Below, one piece after another: positions 25,942 through 34,819 of a DNA stretch of 64,000 bases (the first letter of the stretch is position 1; each line of letters opens with the position of its first letter). Source of the DNA: Bacillota bacterium (GTDB lineage: Bacteria > Bacillota > UBA4882 > UBA8346); the NCBI GenBank assembly GCA_023402395.1, contig JAEYGI010000060.1, positions 1-64,000 on the forward strand. The letters are read 5' to 3'. The notes under the pieces are model-generated. The model made no database searches. It saw only the letters and a program-made list of their open reading frames with translations, and was not told the origin of the DNA. Made by a program: the position numbers and the translations under genes.

Positions 25942-26046
25942 ATGTTGGGCTTGACGGATCCCGGGATCATCGGCGTGTATCTGCTCTGTATCTTGAGCAC
26001 ATTGCTTTGCGTCGTCTATGGAATTGCCAATTGGAATAAGGAGTAA
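25942..26046 (+). CDS. Symporter small accessory protein (34 aa)
   Basis: A 34-residue frame from ATG 25942 to TAA 26044-26046, with GAAAGGGTG upstream. It has a short polar start (LGLTDP), one membrane helix (IIGVYLLCILSTLLCVVYGI) and a charged NWNKE end. This is the pattern of the tiny proteins found just before sodium:solute symporter genes. It lies 94 bp before such a gene. Probably a membrane partner of the transporter; this is inferred from position and shape. Confidence 0.75.
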   Translation: MLGLTDPGIIGVYLLCILSTLLCVVYGIANWNKE

Positions 26047-26140
26047 GCCACTGGCGCCATATGATGGGCGCGAAACGCTGAAGCCTAGACAAGGGCTGGC
26101 GCGTTTCCCAAAGAAGACTTTTCTAATAGGAGGGAAATCA

Positions 26141-27793
26141 TTGAATAGCGGGTTGTTAGTGATTTTGATCGTGATTTATATCGGGATCACCGGTTATCTT
26201 GGCTTTCTCGGCTTCAAACATACCCGATCGGCCAAGGATTATCTGGTCGGCGGGCGGGAGATCCATCCGGTGCTGATGGCCTTGGCGTACGGGTCCACCT
26301 TTATCAGCACTTCGGCCATTGTCGGGTTCGGGGGCGCGGCGGCTACCTTCGGCATGGGGCTGCTGTGGCTGACTTTTTTTAATATCTTTTGCGGGATCTT
26401 TCTGGCGTTTATCGTTTTCGGCAAACGAACCCGGGAGTTGGGAGAACAGTTGAACGCCCACACCTTTCCGGAACTGATGGCGCGGCGTTTCGACTCCCAA
26501 ACGATTCAACGCTTCTCCGGCGCGCTTATTTTTTTGGCGATGCCCTTGTATGCGGCGGCGGTGATGATCGGCGGGGCGCGTTTTCTCGAAGTAAATCTCG
26601 GCGGGATGATGAATTACGAGATGGCCGTCTTGATCTTTGGATTGGTTACAGCCGCCTATGTCTTTAGTGGCGGGCTCAAAGGCGTGGTGTATACTGACGC
26701 GTTTCAAGGCGGGTTAATGTTTCTGGGCATGGTCATTTTAATTATTGCAACCTACGGTATGCTGGGAGGGGTTACGGCAGCTCATCAGAAACTGGAGGCC
26801 CTGACCCCGCTGGTTCCGGGGACGCTCGCGGCCGACGGGCATCTCGGCTGGACCACGATGCCCAAATGGGGTTCGCCAATCTGGAATAATCTAGTAACCA
26901 CGATTATTCTGGGCGTGGGCATCGGCGTCCTGGCCCAGCCCCAGTTGATCGTCCGCTACATGACTGTGAAAAGCAACAAGGAACTGAACCGGGCGGTGGT
27001 GCCCGGTGGAATCTTCATTTTATTCATGACCGGGGTGGCGTTTATTGTCGGCGCCCTCTCCAATGTCTGGTTTCATGAAAAATTCGGCAAGATTGCCTTG
27101 GGTATGGTGGTGGATCCCGCCACCGGCCAAGCGGTGGCCGAGCGTATTATCCCGCTTTTTGTCAGCAAGGCGATGCCGGAATGGTTCGGATACGTCTTTC
27201 TACTCTCATTGCTCTCGGCGGCCATGTCCACCCTGAGCGGGCAATTTCACACGACCGGGACCGCTATCAGCTATGATCTTTATGAGCACAGCGGCTTGCG
27301 AAAAAAGTTCACTCATCGCCAACCGTTAATCGTCGCGAGGCTGGGGATTGTCATCGCTTTAGTGCTGACCCTCATTTTATCGCTCGCCCTTAAGAACTAC
27401 CCGATGGTGGTGGCCTCCGCTACTGCGCTCTTTTTCGGACTTTGCGCCGCCACATTCCTGCCGATGATCATCGTCGGGCTTTTTTGGCGGGGCGCGACCA
27501 AGGCGGGGGCCTTGGCAGGAATGTTCACCGGATTCGGGGTCAGTCTTCTCTGGCTGTTCTTTCTACAGCTAAAGGTCTCCGGGGCATTAGGAATTTGCCA
27601 GGCATTGTTCGGGGTGCCAAGTTTGATCGCCAGTTCCCCCTGGGCGGCGGTGGACTCGATTGTTATTGCCTTTCCTTTGAGCCTTTTGGTCACCTGGGGA
27701 GTGAGCCTGGTCACTCCGTCCCTATCCGGCGAGCTGCTCGGCAAGTGCTTTCCGGAAGGAAAGGGGAGAACGGCGAAAACTATCGCCGGATAA
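26141..27793 (+). CDS. Sodium:solute symporter family (SSS) transporter
   Basis: 550 residues from TTG 26141, preceded by AGGAGGGAAATCA; upstream frame continuation would overlap the accessory gene. About 13 membrane helices. SSS features: KDYLVGGREIHPVLMALAYGSTFISTSAIVGFGG, GLKGVVYTDAFQGGLMFLGM, and LLSLLSAAMSTLSGQFHTTGTAISYDLY (Na+-site helix with Ser/Thr). Substrate not determined; relatives move acetate, pantothenate, proline or others. A bidirectional terminator separates it from the convergent kinase gene. Confidence 0.9.
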   Translation: MNSGLLVILIVIYIGITGYLGFLGFKHTRSAKDYLVGGREIHPVLMALAYGSTFISTSAIVGFGGAAATFGMGLLWLTFFNIFCGIFLAFIVFGKRTRELGEQLNAHTFPELMARRFDSQTIQRFSGALIFLAMPLYAAAVMIGGARFLEVNLGGMMNYEMAVLIFGLVTAAYVFSGGLKGVVYTDAFQGGLMFLGMVILIIATYGMLGGVTAAHQKLEALTPLVPGTLAADGHLGWTTMPKWGSPIWNNLVTTIILGVGIGVLAQPQLIVRYMTVKSNKELNRAVVPGGIFILFMTGVAFIVGALSNVWFHEKFGKIALGMVVDPATGQAVAERIIPLFVSKAMPEWFGYVFLLSLLSAAMSTLSGQFHTTGTAISYDLYEHSGLRKKFTHRQPLIVARLGIVIALVLTLILSLALKNYPMVVASATALFFGLCAATFLPMIIVGLFWRGATKAGALAGMFTGFGVSLLWLFFLQLKVSGALGICQALFGVPSLIASSPWAAVDSIVIAFPLSLLVTWGVSLVTPSLSGELLGKCFPEGKGRTAKTIAG

Positions 27794-27794
27794 T

Positions 27795-27825
27795 AAAAAA
27801 GGCGGTTGTCAAACCGCCTTTTTAT
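27795..27825. terminator. Bidirectional terminator
   Basis: AAAAAAGGCGGTT/AACCGCCTTTTT hairpin with A-run and T-run, between the convergent symporter and kinase genes. Confidence 0.9.
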
Positions 27826-27868
27826 TTTTATATGTACTGCTTTTATCATGTCAGATGGTGGCAATTTA

Positions 27869-29317
27869 TCAACCACCGTTTTGAAAATCGTTGTTACCAT
27901 TCGAGATGCCCAAATCGGCGGCCTCTCTACTTCTGGTAGCTGCTCCGCGCGGAGGAGCCGGGCTTCGGTTGGGCAGGCGCAGGGTGATCGTGGTCCCGTG
28001 TTCCGCCACGCTTTGGATCTCCAGATCGCCGCCGTGCTTTTGGAGCACATTGTAGCAGTAGGTCAGTCCCAAGCCGTAATTGGCGCCAAAAGGCTTGGTG
28101 GTGAAGAACGGCTCGATCACCCGGGCCAGATTGGGCTTAGGTATGCCGACTCCGGTGTCTTTCACCTGAATCATGGCGTATTTTTTGTAGCTGAAAAGAT
28201 AAACATCGAGCCAGCCGCCGCCGGGCATCGCCTCAATGGCATTTTTATAGAGATTGTTCAGGACTTCATGAATCTGGGTCCGGTCGCAATAGGCGTATGC
28301 CTGGTCCAATGGATGGTATGTGACATGGATCTTCTGCTCGGTGACAGTCAACCGGATTCGCTCCAGCGACTCCTCGACGATCCGGTTCAGACTGCAGTAT
28401 TCCAGCACCACTGCGGAATCCTGAATGCGCCCCTGGATTCGGGTGGTCATTTCCAGCAGCCGCCGGGAAGCTTGAGCGATGGTGTTAACGATTCTGAGCC
28501 TTCGCGCATCCTGTTCCAGGCTTTTCAAAGTATCCAAACCGGCGCTGATTACTTGGAGCTCATTTTTGATGGCGTGATTGAGCAATGAAGTCCCGGAAGT
28601 CATTGCTTTAACCGTATTATCCACCGTGGTTCGTTCCAGAGTGATCCGTAGCCCCAACAAGCCGTATCGGACCAGGAAGGTGATGGCGATTGGAACCAAA
28701 ACCAATACCGGCCACATATTAAAACACCACATATGTTCGATGCGGAGCAGGTTGGGTTTATAGCTGATCAATAAATTTACCAGGGTCGGAGCAGTCACCA
28801 GAAACACCAAGAGCCGCTGGGACCGGAGTTTGGGATGCCGCTCAACCAGAAAGGCGTGAAAAAGTATCCCATTGGCAATCAGGCCATAGGGGATGGCCCA
28901 GATTTCCGTCGCCCAGAAGAGCGGGCCATATTGAATGTACTGGGTAAGAAATCCGAGATTGGGAAAGATCAGATCCAGAGCGAAACTGAAAAAAACCGGA
29001 ACCAGCAACCAAAACGAGAGCAAGCGGGTTAGTGCGGACGAAAAGCGTTCGGAATAGCTGATTCCGATCATGAGCAGGAGATAGGGGCAGACCCGGTATC
29101 CAAAGGCGCTAAGAAAACGGGCCATCAGAGCAAGGGCATCCGCATCGGCGCTGAAACCGGGAATGACAAAATCTTTCAGCATGGCTACGAAGTAACCGAG
29201 GCTTAAAACAAATAAAAAGGCGCTGTACCAAAGATTGGTTTTTCGTTGATGATTGGCGAAGAGGAGCAAGCCGGCGACCAGCCATAAAAGGGCGATGACG
29301 AAGATTAACAGGCCCAT
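27869..29317 (-). CDS. Membrane histidine kinase with multi-TM sensor; no adjacent response regulator
   Basis: 482 residues from ATG 29317, with GGAG seven bases upstream. About eight hydrophobic helices occupy residues 3-235. The kinase core has an atypical H-box (LLNHAIKNELQVI), an N-box (NNLYKNAIEAMPGG), DTGVGIP and GANYGLGLTY. The LNHAIKN type resembles sporulation-type or NtrB-like kinases with a 7TM sensor. No response regulator is next to it, so the partner must be elsewhere. It converges on the symporter, which hints at but does not prove a shared signal. Confidence 0.88.
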   Translation of the reverse strand: MGLLIFVIALLWLVAGLLLFANHQRKTNLWYSAFLFVLSLGYFVAMLKDFVIPGFSADADALALMARFLSAFGYRVCPYLLLMIGISYSERFSSALTRLLSFWLLVPVFFSFALDLIFPNLGFLTQYIQYGPLFWATEIWAIPYGLIANGILFHAFLVERHPKLRSQRLLVFLVTAPTLVNLLISYKPNLLRIEHMWCFNMWPVLVLVPIAITFLVRYGLLGLRITLERTTVDNTVKAMTSGTSLLNHAIKNELQVISAGLDTLKSLEQDARRLRIVNTIAQASRRLLEMTTRIQGRIQDSAVVLEYCSLNRIVEESLERIRLTVTEQKIHVTYHPLDQAYAYCDRTQIHEVLNNLYKNAIEAMPGGGWLDVYLFSYKKYAMIQVKDTGVGIPKPNLARVIEPFFTTKPFGANYGLGLTYCYNVLQKHGGDLEIQSVAEHGTTITLRLPNRSPAPPRGAATRSREAADLGISNGNNDFQNGG

Positions 29318-29426
29318 GACTTCACTCCGTTTCAAAATCGATTAATGATATTTGAACTTGATGTAGCTCCTGAGCCGATGCGCTTAAAAAGAGAGTTGGT
29401 CCGGTCAAACGCATTCCTAGTTATTA

Positions 29427-29598
29427 GGATGAAATCATTTTCTCACTTAAATTTGCATTCCAAAAACCCAATGCAAATAAAATCAGAACCGTATTTATTT
29501 CATCCTATTACAGCGGCAATAAGTTGAATTAAATCCTTACCATTTCATCATGGCCGGTTTTAGGGACATGACGCTGACTTAGAAATTTAATTCAACTT
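29427..29598 (+). repeat. Composite palindromic element A-B (copy 3)
   Basis: Module A 29427-29505 (GGATGAAAT ... ATTTATTTCATCC, inner TTTGCATTC/AATGCAAA) and module B 29521-29598 (AAGTTGAATTAAAT ... AATTTAATTCAACTT, inner TCATCATGG/GGGACATGA), with linker TATTACAGCGGCAAT. Lies between two divergently placed transcription units (29318-29810); the rest of that gap, 29606-29810, shows no gene. Confidence 0.85.
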
Positions 29599-29810
29599 AT
29601 TATAGAAAGATTCCGATACGCTTGGCGTAAGGAATTAGGCTCCACCACCCCGACCGGGGATAAATGCGCATAACACGGCCTGACAGGGATGAGAAATATC
29701 CCAAGAGAGGCTTATGTTCTTCAGATTATAGCCCTATTATACCATCGTCTGCGGATATTCGATAGAGTGGGAAGCTTAGTTTTGAAGCCATGAAGATTCG
29801 GAACCTACGA

Positions 29811-30803
29811 CTAGGACGCTGTTTTATGAAAACCGGGCCGGTGTGGGACTTCCTTTATCGCCAAAAAGCGGTGACAGAGGGCGGCCAGCGGCTGTTGAAA
29901 CACAATGATAAAGACAACGGGGAGCGCGGTTTGTTCCGGAAAATATTTCAAGGCAATTACCAGTCCGGCGGTGATATTTCGCATTCCAACCGAGAAAATA
30001 AAGGTATTGACCAGCGCCGGAGGCTGCTTGGTGATCCGGGCCCACCCGTACCCCGCCAGATATCCCGAGAACCCCATGACCCCGGCCAGGGCCAGCAGCG
30101 TCCAAATGGCGTTGCGAAGCAGGTGAAGGGTTCCCCAGGCTACCGCCAGATTGATGCCGACGATGAGCAGCAGACTGATCTTGGTGGTCGGCCCGGTAAT
30201 AAATTTAATTTTCCGGCTGATTTCACCTTTGGTGAGATCGTGGCAGATCATTCCAAGCACGGTGGGCAATACCACCATTAAGGCCAGTCCGGTCATAAGC
30301 TGGGCTACGTCGAAGTGGACGCTCCGGCCCATGGACAATAGCATCACCAAGGGAACGATTAATGGGGAAAGTATGGTATCGGCGGTCACCGTGGTCAGGC
30401 CAAGCGCGGTATTGCCGCCCGACAGGCTGATCCAGATCACTGAGGCCACCCCGATGGGAACTGCGGTGATCAGGATGATTCCCGCCTGAAACAACGGTTC
30501 ACCGGGAAGAAAAACCTTGGCTAGCACTGTAGCGAGCAGCGGCAACGCGACATGGAGCAGACCGAGGATGGACAGCAGGTGCCCCGGGGAGCGCAACGCC
30601 TTTTTAAAATCGTTGGAACTGCAATTGACCGCCATGGCAAACGTCATGTAAGCGAAGATATACTGGACCGCGGTTTTCAGGTGAACCAGCTGATCGTGAA
30701 AAAGGGCCCCAACGGCCAACCCCGTCAGGACCACCAACATCATCCGCTCTTCGAGAAACCGGTTGATCCGGATCCCTTTCCGCACCATAATCCATGATTT
30801 CAC
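29811..30803 (-). CDS. Bile acid:sodium symporter (BASS/SBF) family transporter
   Basis: 330 residues, GTG start at 30803 with AAAGGA upstream. About ten membrane helices. Family features include the FAYMTFAMAVNCSSNDFKKALRSP region, AVPIGVASVIWISLSGGN and a C-terminal SVGMRNITAGLVIALKYFPEQ, matching the conserved motif around NxxTA in SBF proteins. Members import organic anions or keto acids with sodium; the substrate here is unknown. It is a single gene. Confidence 0.88.
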   Translation of the reverse strand: MKSWIMVRKGIRINRFLEERMMLVVLTGLAVGALFHDQLVHLKTAVQYIFAYMTFAMAVNCSSNDFKKALRSPGHLLSILGLLHVALPLLATVLAKVFLPGEPLFQAGIILITAVPIGVASVIWISLSGGNTALGLTTVTADTILSPLIVPLVMLLSMGRSVHFDVAQLMTGLALMVVLPTVLGMICHDLTKGEISRKIKFITGPTTKISLLLIVGINLAVAWGTLHLLRNAIWTLLALAGVMGFSGYLAGYGWARITKQPPALVNTFIFSVGMRNITAGLVIALKYFPEQTALPVVFIIVFQQPLAALCHRFLAIKEVPHRPGFHKTAS

Positions 30804-30925
30804 TGTTCAATCATCCTTTCTCTAGATTGTTTCGCGATGGCCGGGCAAAAACCTGTTTAAAACCATGTAAAAAAGGAACAAAATCAGCCTAAATTATCGA
30901 AAAAACGACTTATCTTGCTGTTGTA

Positions 30926-31064
30926 ATAAGATGAAAAAAGTTTTGAATTAAGTATTCAAATCCTAAAAAGCCGGCTGCGAATGGGCAACCGAATGAACTT
31001 CTTTCATCTTATGAATCAAGTGAAATATGTCGCAATCATTTAGCGAAAGACTTATTGCGACATA
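30926..31064 (+). repeat. Composite palindromic element C'-D (copy 2)
   Basis: Arms AAGATGAAAAAAGTT and AACTTCTTTCATCTT (30928-31013) are a variant of module C. After ATGAATCAAGTGAAAT, module D has ATGTCGCAAT...ATTGCGACAT, as at 20435-20477. Occupies most of the 354-bp gap before uvrC. Confidence 0.7.
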
Positions 31065-31157
31065 TATAGAAGAACAGGGTTTTCCGGAGCAAGGGAAAGG
31101 AAAAAGCGGGTAAACGGCGAAAATAAATTTGAGTAAGCCGAAGAAGGGAGCTTGAAC

Positions 31158-32999
31158 ATGGTTACTCCGGACGATCTGAAAATCCTTCCCGACAAACCAG
31201 GGGTTTATCTGATGCGGGATGCCTCCGGCAAGATCATTTATGTCGGGAAAGCGATTTCTTTGAAAAACCGGGTCCGTTCCTATTTTCAATCCTCCCGGAA
31301 TCTGAGCCCCCGGATCCAATCCATGGTCAAGCAAGTGGATCGTCTGGAGTATATCATCACCAACTCCGAGATGGAAGCATTGGCGCTGGAGTGCAATCTG
31401 ATCAAAGAGGAGCACCCCAAGTACAATATCCGGCTCCGTGACGACAAACAATACCCCTGGGTCAAGATCACGCTGGCCGAGAGTTTTCCCCAAGTTTACA
31501 TCACCCGCCGGGTCAAGCGGGACGGGAGCAAATACTACGGGCCCTACACCGATGTCCGGGCCCTGCGCGATACCTTCCGGTTGCTCCGGCAGATTTTTCC
31601 GCTCCGGAGCTGCCGGAAAAATCTTGATGAAGAGAAAGTGCCCCGTCCGTGCCTGAACTATCATATCAAGCGTTGTCTGGCTCCGTGCAGCGGCCAGGTG
31701 CCCAAGGAAACCTACCGAGAAATTATCCAGCAGGTCAGTCTCTTTCTGGAGGGCCGCCAGGAGGAACTGGTCGACAAACTCCGGGGCCAGATGAATGAAG
31801 CCGCCGCCCGGATGGAGTACGAACGGGCGGCGCTGTTGCGCGACCGGCTGCGGGACATTGAGAAAATTCTCGAAAAACAAAAAGTGGTCTCCGACAGCCG
31901 GGAGGATACCGACGTCTTTGGCCTGGCTCAGGACAGAGACGGCAGCGTGGTACAGGTGTTCCAGATCCGTGGCGGCAAGCTGGTCGGCAGGGAATATTTT
32001 CAATTGGCCGAGGGGGATGAGACACCGGCCGCTGAAGTCCTGGAAGCCTTTCTGACCCAATACTATGATGGGTCGGGGTTTATTCCCAAATCCATCTGGC
32101 TGCCTTGTCCGCTGGAAGGCGGATCAACGCTGGAAGAGTGGCTGACCTGTCAGCGCCGGGCCAAGGTTAGTCTGGCCGTGCCCCAGCGGGGCGACAAGGC
32201 GCAATTGGTCAAAATGGCGGAAGAGAATGCCCGCAATCTGCTGGAACAGGAACGGAACCGGGCTAAGCAGCGCGAGGGGTATCTTCAGGATATCCTGGAG
32301 GAACTTCGGCAAGAACTTTTCCTGGAACGAATCCCGGCCCGGATCGAGGGTTTCGACATCTCCAACACGCAAGGCCAGCAAGCGGTGGCTTCGATGGTGG
32401 TCTTCGAGAACGGCCTGCCCAAGGGGAGCGATTACCGGCGGTTCAAGATCCGAACTATTGAGGGGCCGAATGATTTCGCGATGATGCGCGAAGCCATTTT
32501 ACGGCGGTTCCGGCGGGGCCTGGAGGAACGGCAGGAGCTTCAGTCCGAGGACGGCAAGTTCGCGCGGTTCCCGGATCTGCTGCTGATCGACGGCGGGAAA
32601 GGGCAGTTGTCGGCAGTGAGTGAAGCCTTACGGGAACTGGGATTGGAGCATCTTTCCCGCATTGGCCTGGCCAAACAGGAAGAGGAAATTTATCTGCCCG
32701 ACCAGGAACAGCCGATTATCCTGTCACGGCGGTCGGAAGCGCTGAAACTGCTGCAGCGGGTCAGGGACGAGGCCCACCGCTTTGCCATTACCTATCACAA
32801 GTCGCTGCGGGACCAAAAGACGGTTGCCTCCGGCCTGGATCTGATCACCGGGATCGGCCCCAAAAAGAAGCAGGCGCTGTTGAAACATTTCGGATCGGTA
32901 AAACGGATCCGCGAGGCGACGCTGGAGGAACTGAGCGAGGTCGAGGGGATCCATCGCAAACTGGCGGAGAGCATCAAGGAACAATTGGAGTTATTATAG
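31158..32999 (+). CDS. uvrC: Excinuclease ABC subunit C
   Basis: 613 residues from ATG 31158 (AAGGGAG upstream). GIY-YIG nuclease at the N-terminus (GVYLMRDASGKIIYVGKA), UVR motif (AAARMEYERAALLRDRLRDIEK near 212), C-terminal RNase H-like nuclease (IEGFDISNTQGQQAVASMV, LLLIDGGKGQLSAV, DEAHRFAITYH) and helix-hairpin-helix pair at the end (ITGIGPKKKQALLKHFGS). It makes both incisions in nucleotide excision repair. Length normal. Terminator follows. Confidence 0.97.
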   Translation: MVTPDDLKILPDKPGVYLMRDASGKIIYVGKAISLKNRVRSYFQSSRNLSPRIQSMVKQVDRLEYIITNSEMEALALECNLIKEEHPKYNIRLRDDKQYPWVKITLAESFPQVYITRRVKRDGSKYYGPYTDVRALRDTFRLLRQIFPLRSCRKNLDEEKVPRPCLNYHIKRCLAPCSGQVPKETYREIIQQVSLFLEGRQEELVDKLRGQMNEAAARMEYERAALLRDRLRDIEKILEKQKVVSDSREDTDVFGLAQDRDGSVVQVFQIRGGKLVGREYFQLAEGDETPAAEVLEAFLTQYYDGSGFIPKSIWLPCPLEGGSTLEEWLTCQRRAKVSLAVPQRGDKAQLVKMAEENARNLLEQERNRAKQREGYLQDILEELRQELFLERIPARIEGFDISNTQGQQAVASMVVFENGLPKGSDYRRFKIRTIEGPNDFAMMREAILRRFRRGLEERQELQSEDGKFARFPDLLLIDGGKGQLSAVSEALRELGLEHLSRIGLAKQEEEIYLPDQEQPIILSRRSEALKLLQRVRDEAHRFAITYHKSLRDQKTVASGLDLITGIGPKKKQALLKHFGSVKRIREATLEELSEVEGIHRKLAESIKEQLELL

Positions 33000-33032
33000 G
33001 TTTGATTTCAGAAACGATGGGATTCATGGAAG

Positions 33033-33056
33033 AGCCGGCCTTGGGCCGGCTTTTTG
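33033..33056 (+). terminator. Terminator after uvrC
   Basis: AGCCGGCC/GGCCGGCT stem followed by TTTTTG. Confidence 0.85.
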
Positions 33057-33150
33057 ATTTGGTTGGGAGAGGGTGAATGGATCTGACCAACAATTAACCA
33101 AGGGCGTCTCCTTTAGCTGGTGGTGTCACCGAAAATAATCCGGCATTCGC

Positions 33151-33444
33151 TGCCGCAGTTGCGGGGGTAACGCCAAATTGACCGGCGGAGGATGCCGTAG
33201 TTACGGCAAGGGGTGCCGCAGTAACGGCATTCAATGCCGTACTTCCGGGGAGGACTGCCGAAGCTTCGGCAACTCATGCCGTAGTTGTGGCAAACGATGC
33301 CGTTGCTCCGGCATTAGGCGCCGCTTAAACGGCAAGGCATGCCCATGGTTCGTCATTAGGCGCCGCCTAAACGGCAATGGATGCCGTAGGAACGGCGGTG
33401 AGTGCCGGAGGTTTGGCAATGGAAGCCGCAGCAGCGGTGATGAG
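33151..33444. repeat. 14 tandem 21-bp units with palindromic TGCCG...CGGCA
   Basis: From 33151 the sequence divides into 14 exact 21-bp units of the form TGCCG-N6-CGGCA-N5, several nearly perfect (TGCCGTAGTTACGGCA, TGCCGAAGCTTCGGCA). Some units are worn (CGCCGCTTAAACGGCA, TGCCCATGGTTCGTCA). Long open frames in several phases follow from the period and are probably not genes. Same period, different sequence from the array at 17313-17648. Confidence 0.9.
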
Positions 33445-33511
33445 CGCAGAGGGAGCGGGGGAGTTGATTGAGGATGAATTGCCGGTTACGGCAGGTCAAT
33501 CTATTTGGAAT

Positions 33512-33610
33512 ACGGCATACCTAGATGCGTGCGTGGATTGAAACACGTCTAGCCGTTTGGTATAATCATCATGATGAGCGCCGCCCTGCACGGGGTGCGT
33601 GGATAGAAAC
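33512..33610 (+). CRISPR. Two-repeat CRISPR remnant, type I-C-like
   Basis: The second repeat (about 33579-33610) reads CGCCGCCCTGCACGGGGTGC then GTGGATAGAAAC, close to type I-C repeats that end GTGGATTGAAAC. The first keeps only its 3' half, GTGCGTGGATTGAAAC, ending at 33544. The single spacer is 34 bases (33545-33578), a normal type I-C size. No cas genes are in the window. Confidence 0.5.
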
Positions 33611-33742
33611 CGGTAGACGTTAGCTCATGGTTTTTCGCCGAAACGAAGTTTCGGCATTCTCCTTTCTTAGGGCGTCTCACAATTTCTGAAATTGCAAAAT
33701 CGCTCCAGGCGGCTTTCGACTGGAAAACGGAGGAGTAGTCCG

Positions 33743-34504
33743 ATGAAATTTCGTCCCTGCATTGATCTTCACGGCGGCAAAGTGAAGCAGATCGTCGGCG
33801 GAACGTTGCGCGACGGACAAAAGAACGTGGTTGAAAATTTTGTCTCGGACCGGGGCGCTGCGTATTACGCGGCTATGTTTCGCCAGGACGGACTGACCGG
33901 CGGCCATGTGATCATGCTGGGGCCGGGCAATGAAGTGGAGGCCTTGAACGGGCTCCGCGCCTATCCAGGCGGGCTTCAAATCGGCGGCGGGATTGATCCC
34001 GGCAATGCCCCGGATTATCTGGATCAGGGAGCCTCCCGGGTAATTGTCACCTCGTATGTGTTTCGGGAGGGGATGATTCACTTCGATAACCTGCGCCGGT
34101 TGGTGAAGGCTGTCGGCAAGGACCGGCTGGTTTTGGACCTCAGTTGCCGGGCCAGAGACGGCCGGTACTTCGTGGTTACTGATCGCTGGCAACGGTTCAC
34201 TGATTTCGAGATCACCCGGGAGAACCTGGCCCAACTGGCGTCACACTGTTCCGAGTTTTTGATTCATGCGGTGGACGTGGAGGGCCAATGCCGGGGCATT
34301 CAGGCAGACCTCGTGGCTAAGCTGGGGCAATGGGTCGAGATCCCCACCACTTACGCCGGTGGAGCCCGAACTTTGGGGGATATGGAACTGGTGCACCGGT
34401 TGGGTGGAGGACGCCTGGATCTTACCATCGGTAGCGCTTTGGATATTTTCGGGGGGAACCTGGCGTACCGGGATGTGATCCGCTGGCGGCCGGAACCGAA
34501 TTGA
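33743..34504 (+). CDS. hisA: Phosphoribosylformimino-5-aminoimidazole carboxamide ribotide isomerase, eukaryotic-type
   Basis: 253 residues from ATG 33743 (GGAGGAGT upstream). Isomerase of histidine biosynthesis, a TIM barrel. The sequence follows the eukaryotic HIS6 clade: FRPCIDLHGGKVKQIVGGTL at the start, LGPGNEVEALNGLRAYPGGLQIGGGI, VIVTSYVF, DRLVLDLSCRARDGRYFV, and FLIHAVDVEGQCRGI, then TYAGGARTLGDME and LTIGSALDIFGGNL. Standard bacterial HisA has a different pattern. It is outside any his operon here, alone after the CRISPR remnant. Confidence 0.88.
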   Translation: MKFRPCIDLHGGKVKQIVGGTLRDGQKNVVENFVSDRGAAYYAAMFRQDGLTGGHVIMLGPGNEVEALNGLRAYPGGLQIGGGIDPGNAPDYLDQGASRVIVTSYVFREGMIHFDNLRRLVKAVGKDRLVLDLSCRARDGRYFVVTDRWQRFTDFEITRENLAQLASHCSEFLIHAVDVEGQCRGIQADLVAKLGQWVEIPTTYAGGARTLGDMELVHRLGGGRLDLTIGSALDIFGGNLAYRDVIRWRPEPN

Positions 34505-34515
34505 CCGGGAACAGG

Positions 34516-34671
34516 TCAAGGCTTTTCCAATGGCTGGCCTGAAACCGGGTCCGGCCCATTTTCACGGATTTCATCCAGTTCGCGGCCGGCGGCGTTCAAC
34601 ATCCCCATCAACAGCATTCCCAGGATAAAGCTGATCCAGCAAAGCAGGATCACCCAGCCCCATGCAATCAT
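34516..34671 (-). CDS. Small single-pass membrane protein (DUF3789-like)
   Basis: 51 residues; ATG 34671 preceded by GAGGTGAGGACG. One membrane helix (WGWVILLCWISFILGMLLMGML) followed by NAAGRELDE and a polar tail. The WISFxLGMLxxGMLNA pattern resembles the small DUF3789 proteins. Function unknown. Convergent with hisA. Confidence 0.65.
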   Translation of the reverse strand: MIAWGWVILLCWISFILGMLLMGMLNAAGRELDEIRENGPDPVSGQPLEKP

Positions 34672-34819
34672 CGTCCTCACCTCATTAACAATATATTTAT
34701 AATTAACCAATAACATTCTTCCGCAAGTCTGTAATAAACGGCGGAACAATTTATGGCAACAAGAGGATTTTCTGGAAAACAGGCGAACGATTTACAAAAG
34801 ATCCACCGGAGGCCGTCAA

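Noticed and set aside
33178..33471. Open frame across the 33.2-kb array (CRSxG heptads)
   Set aside because: Same period artefact; no ribosome site and frames open in other phases too.
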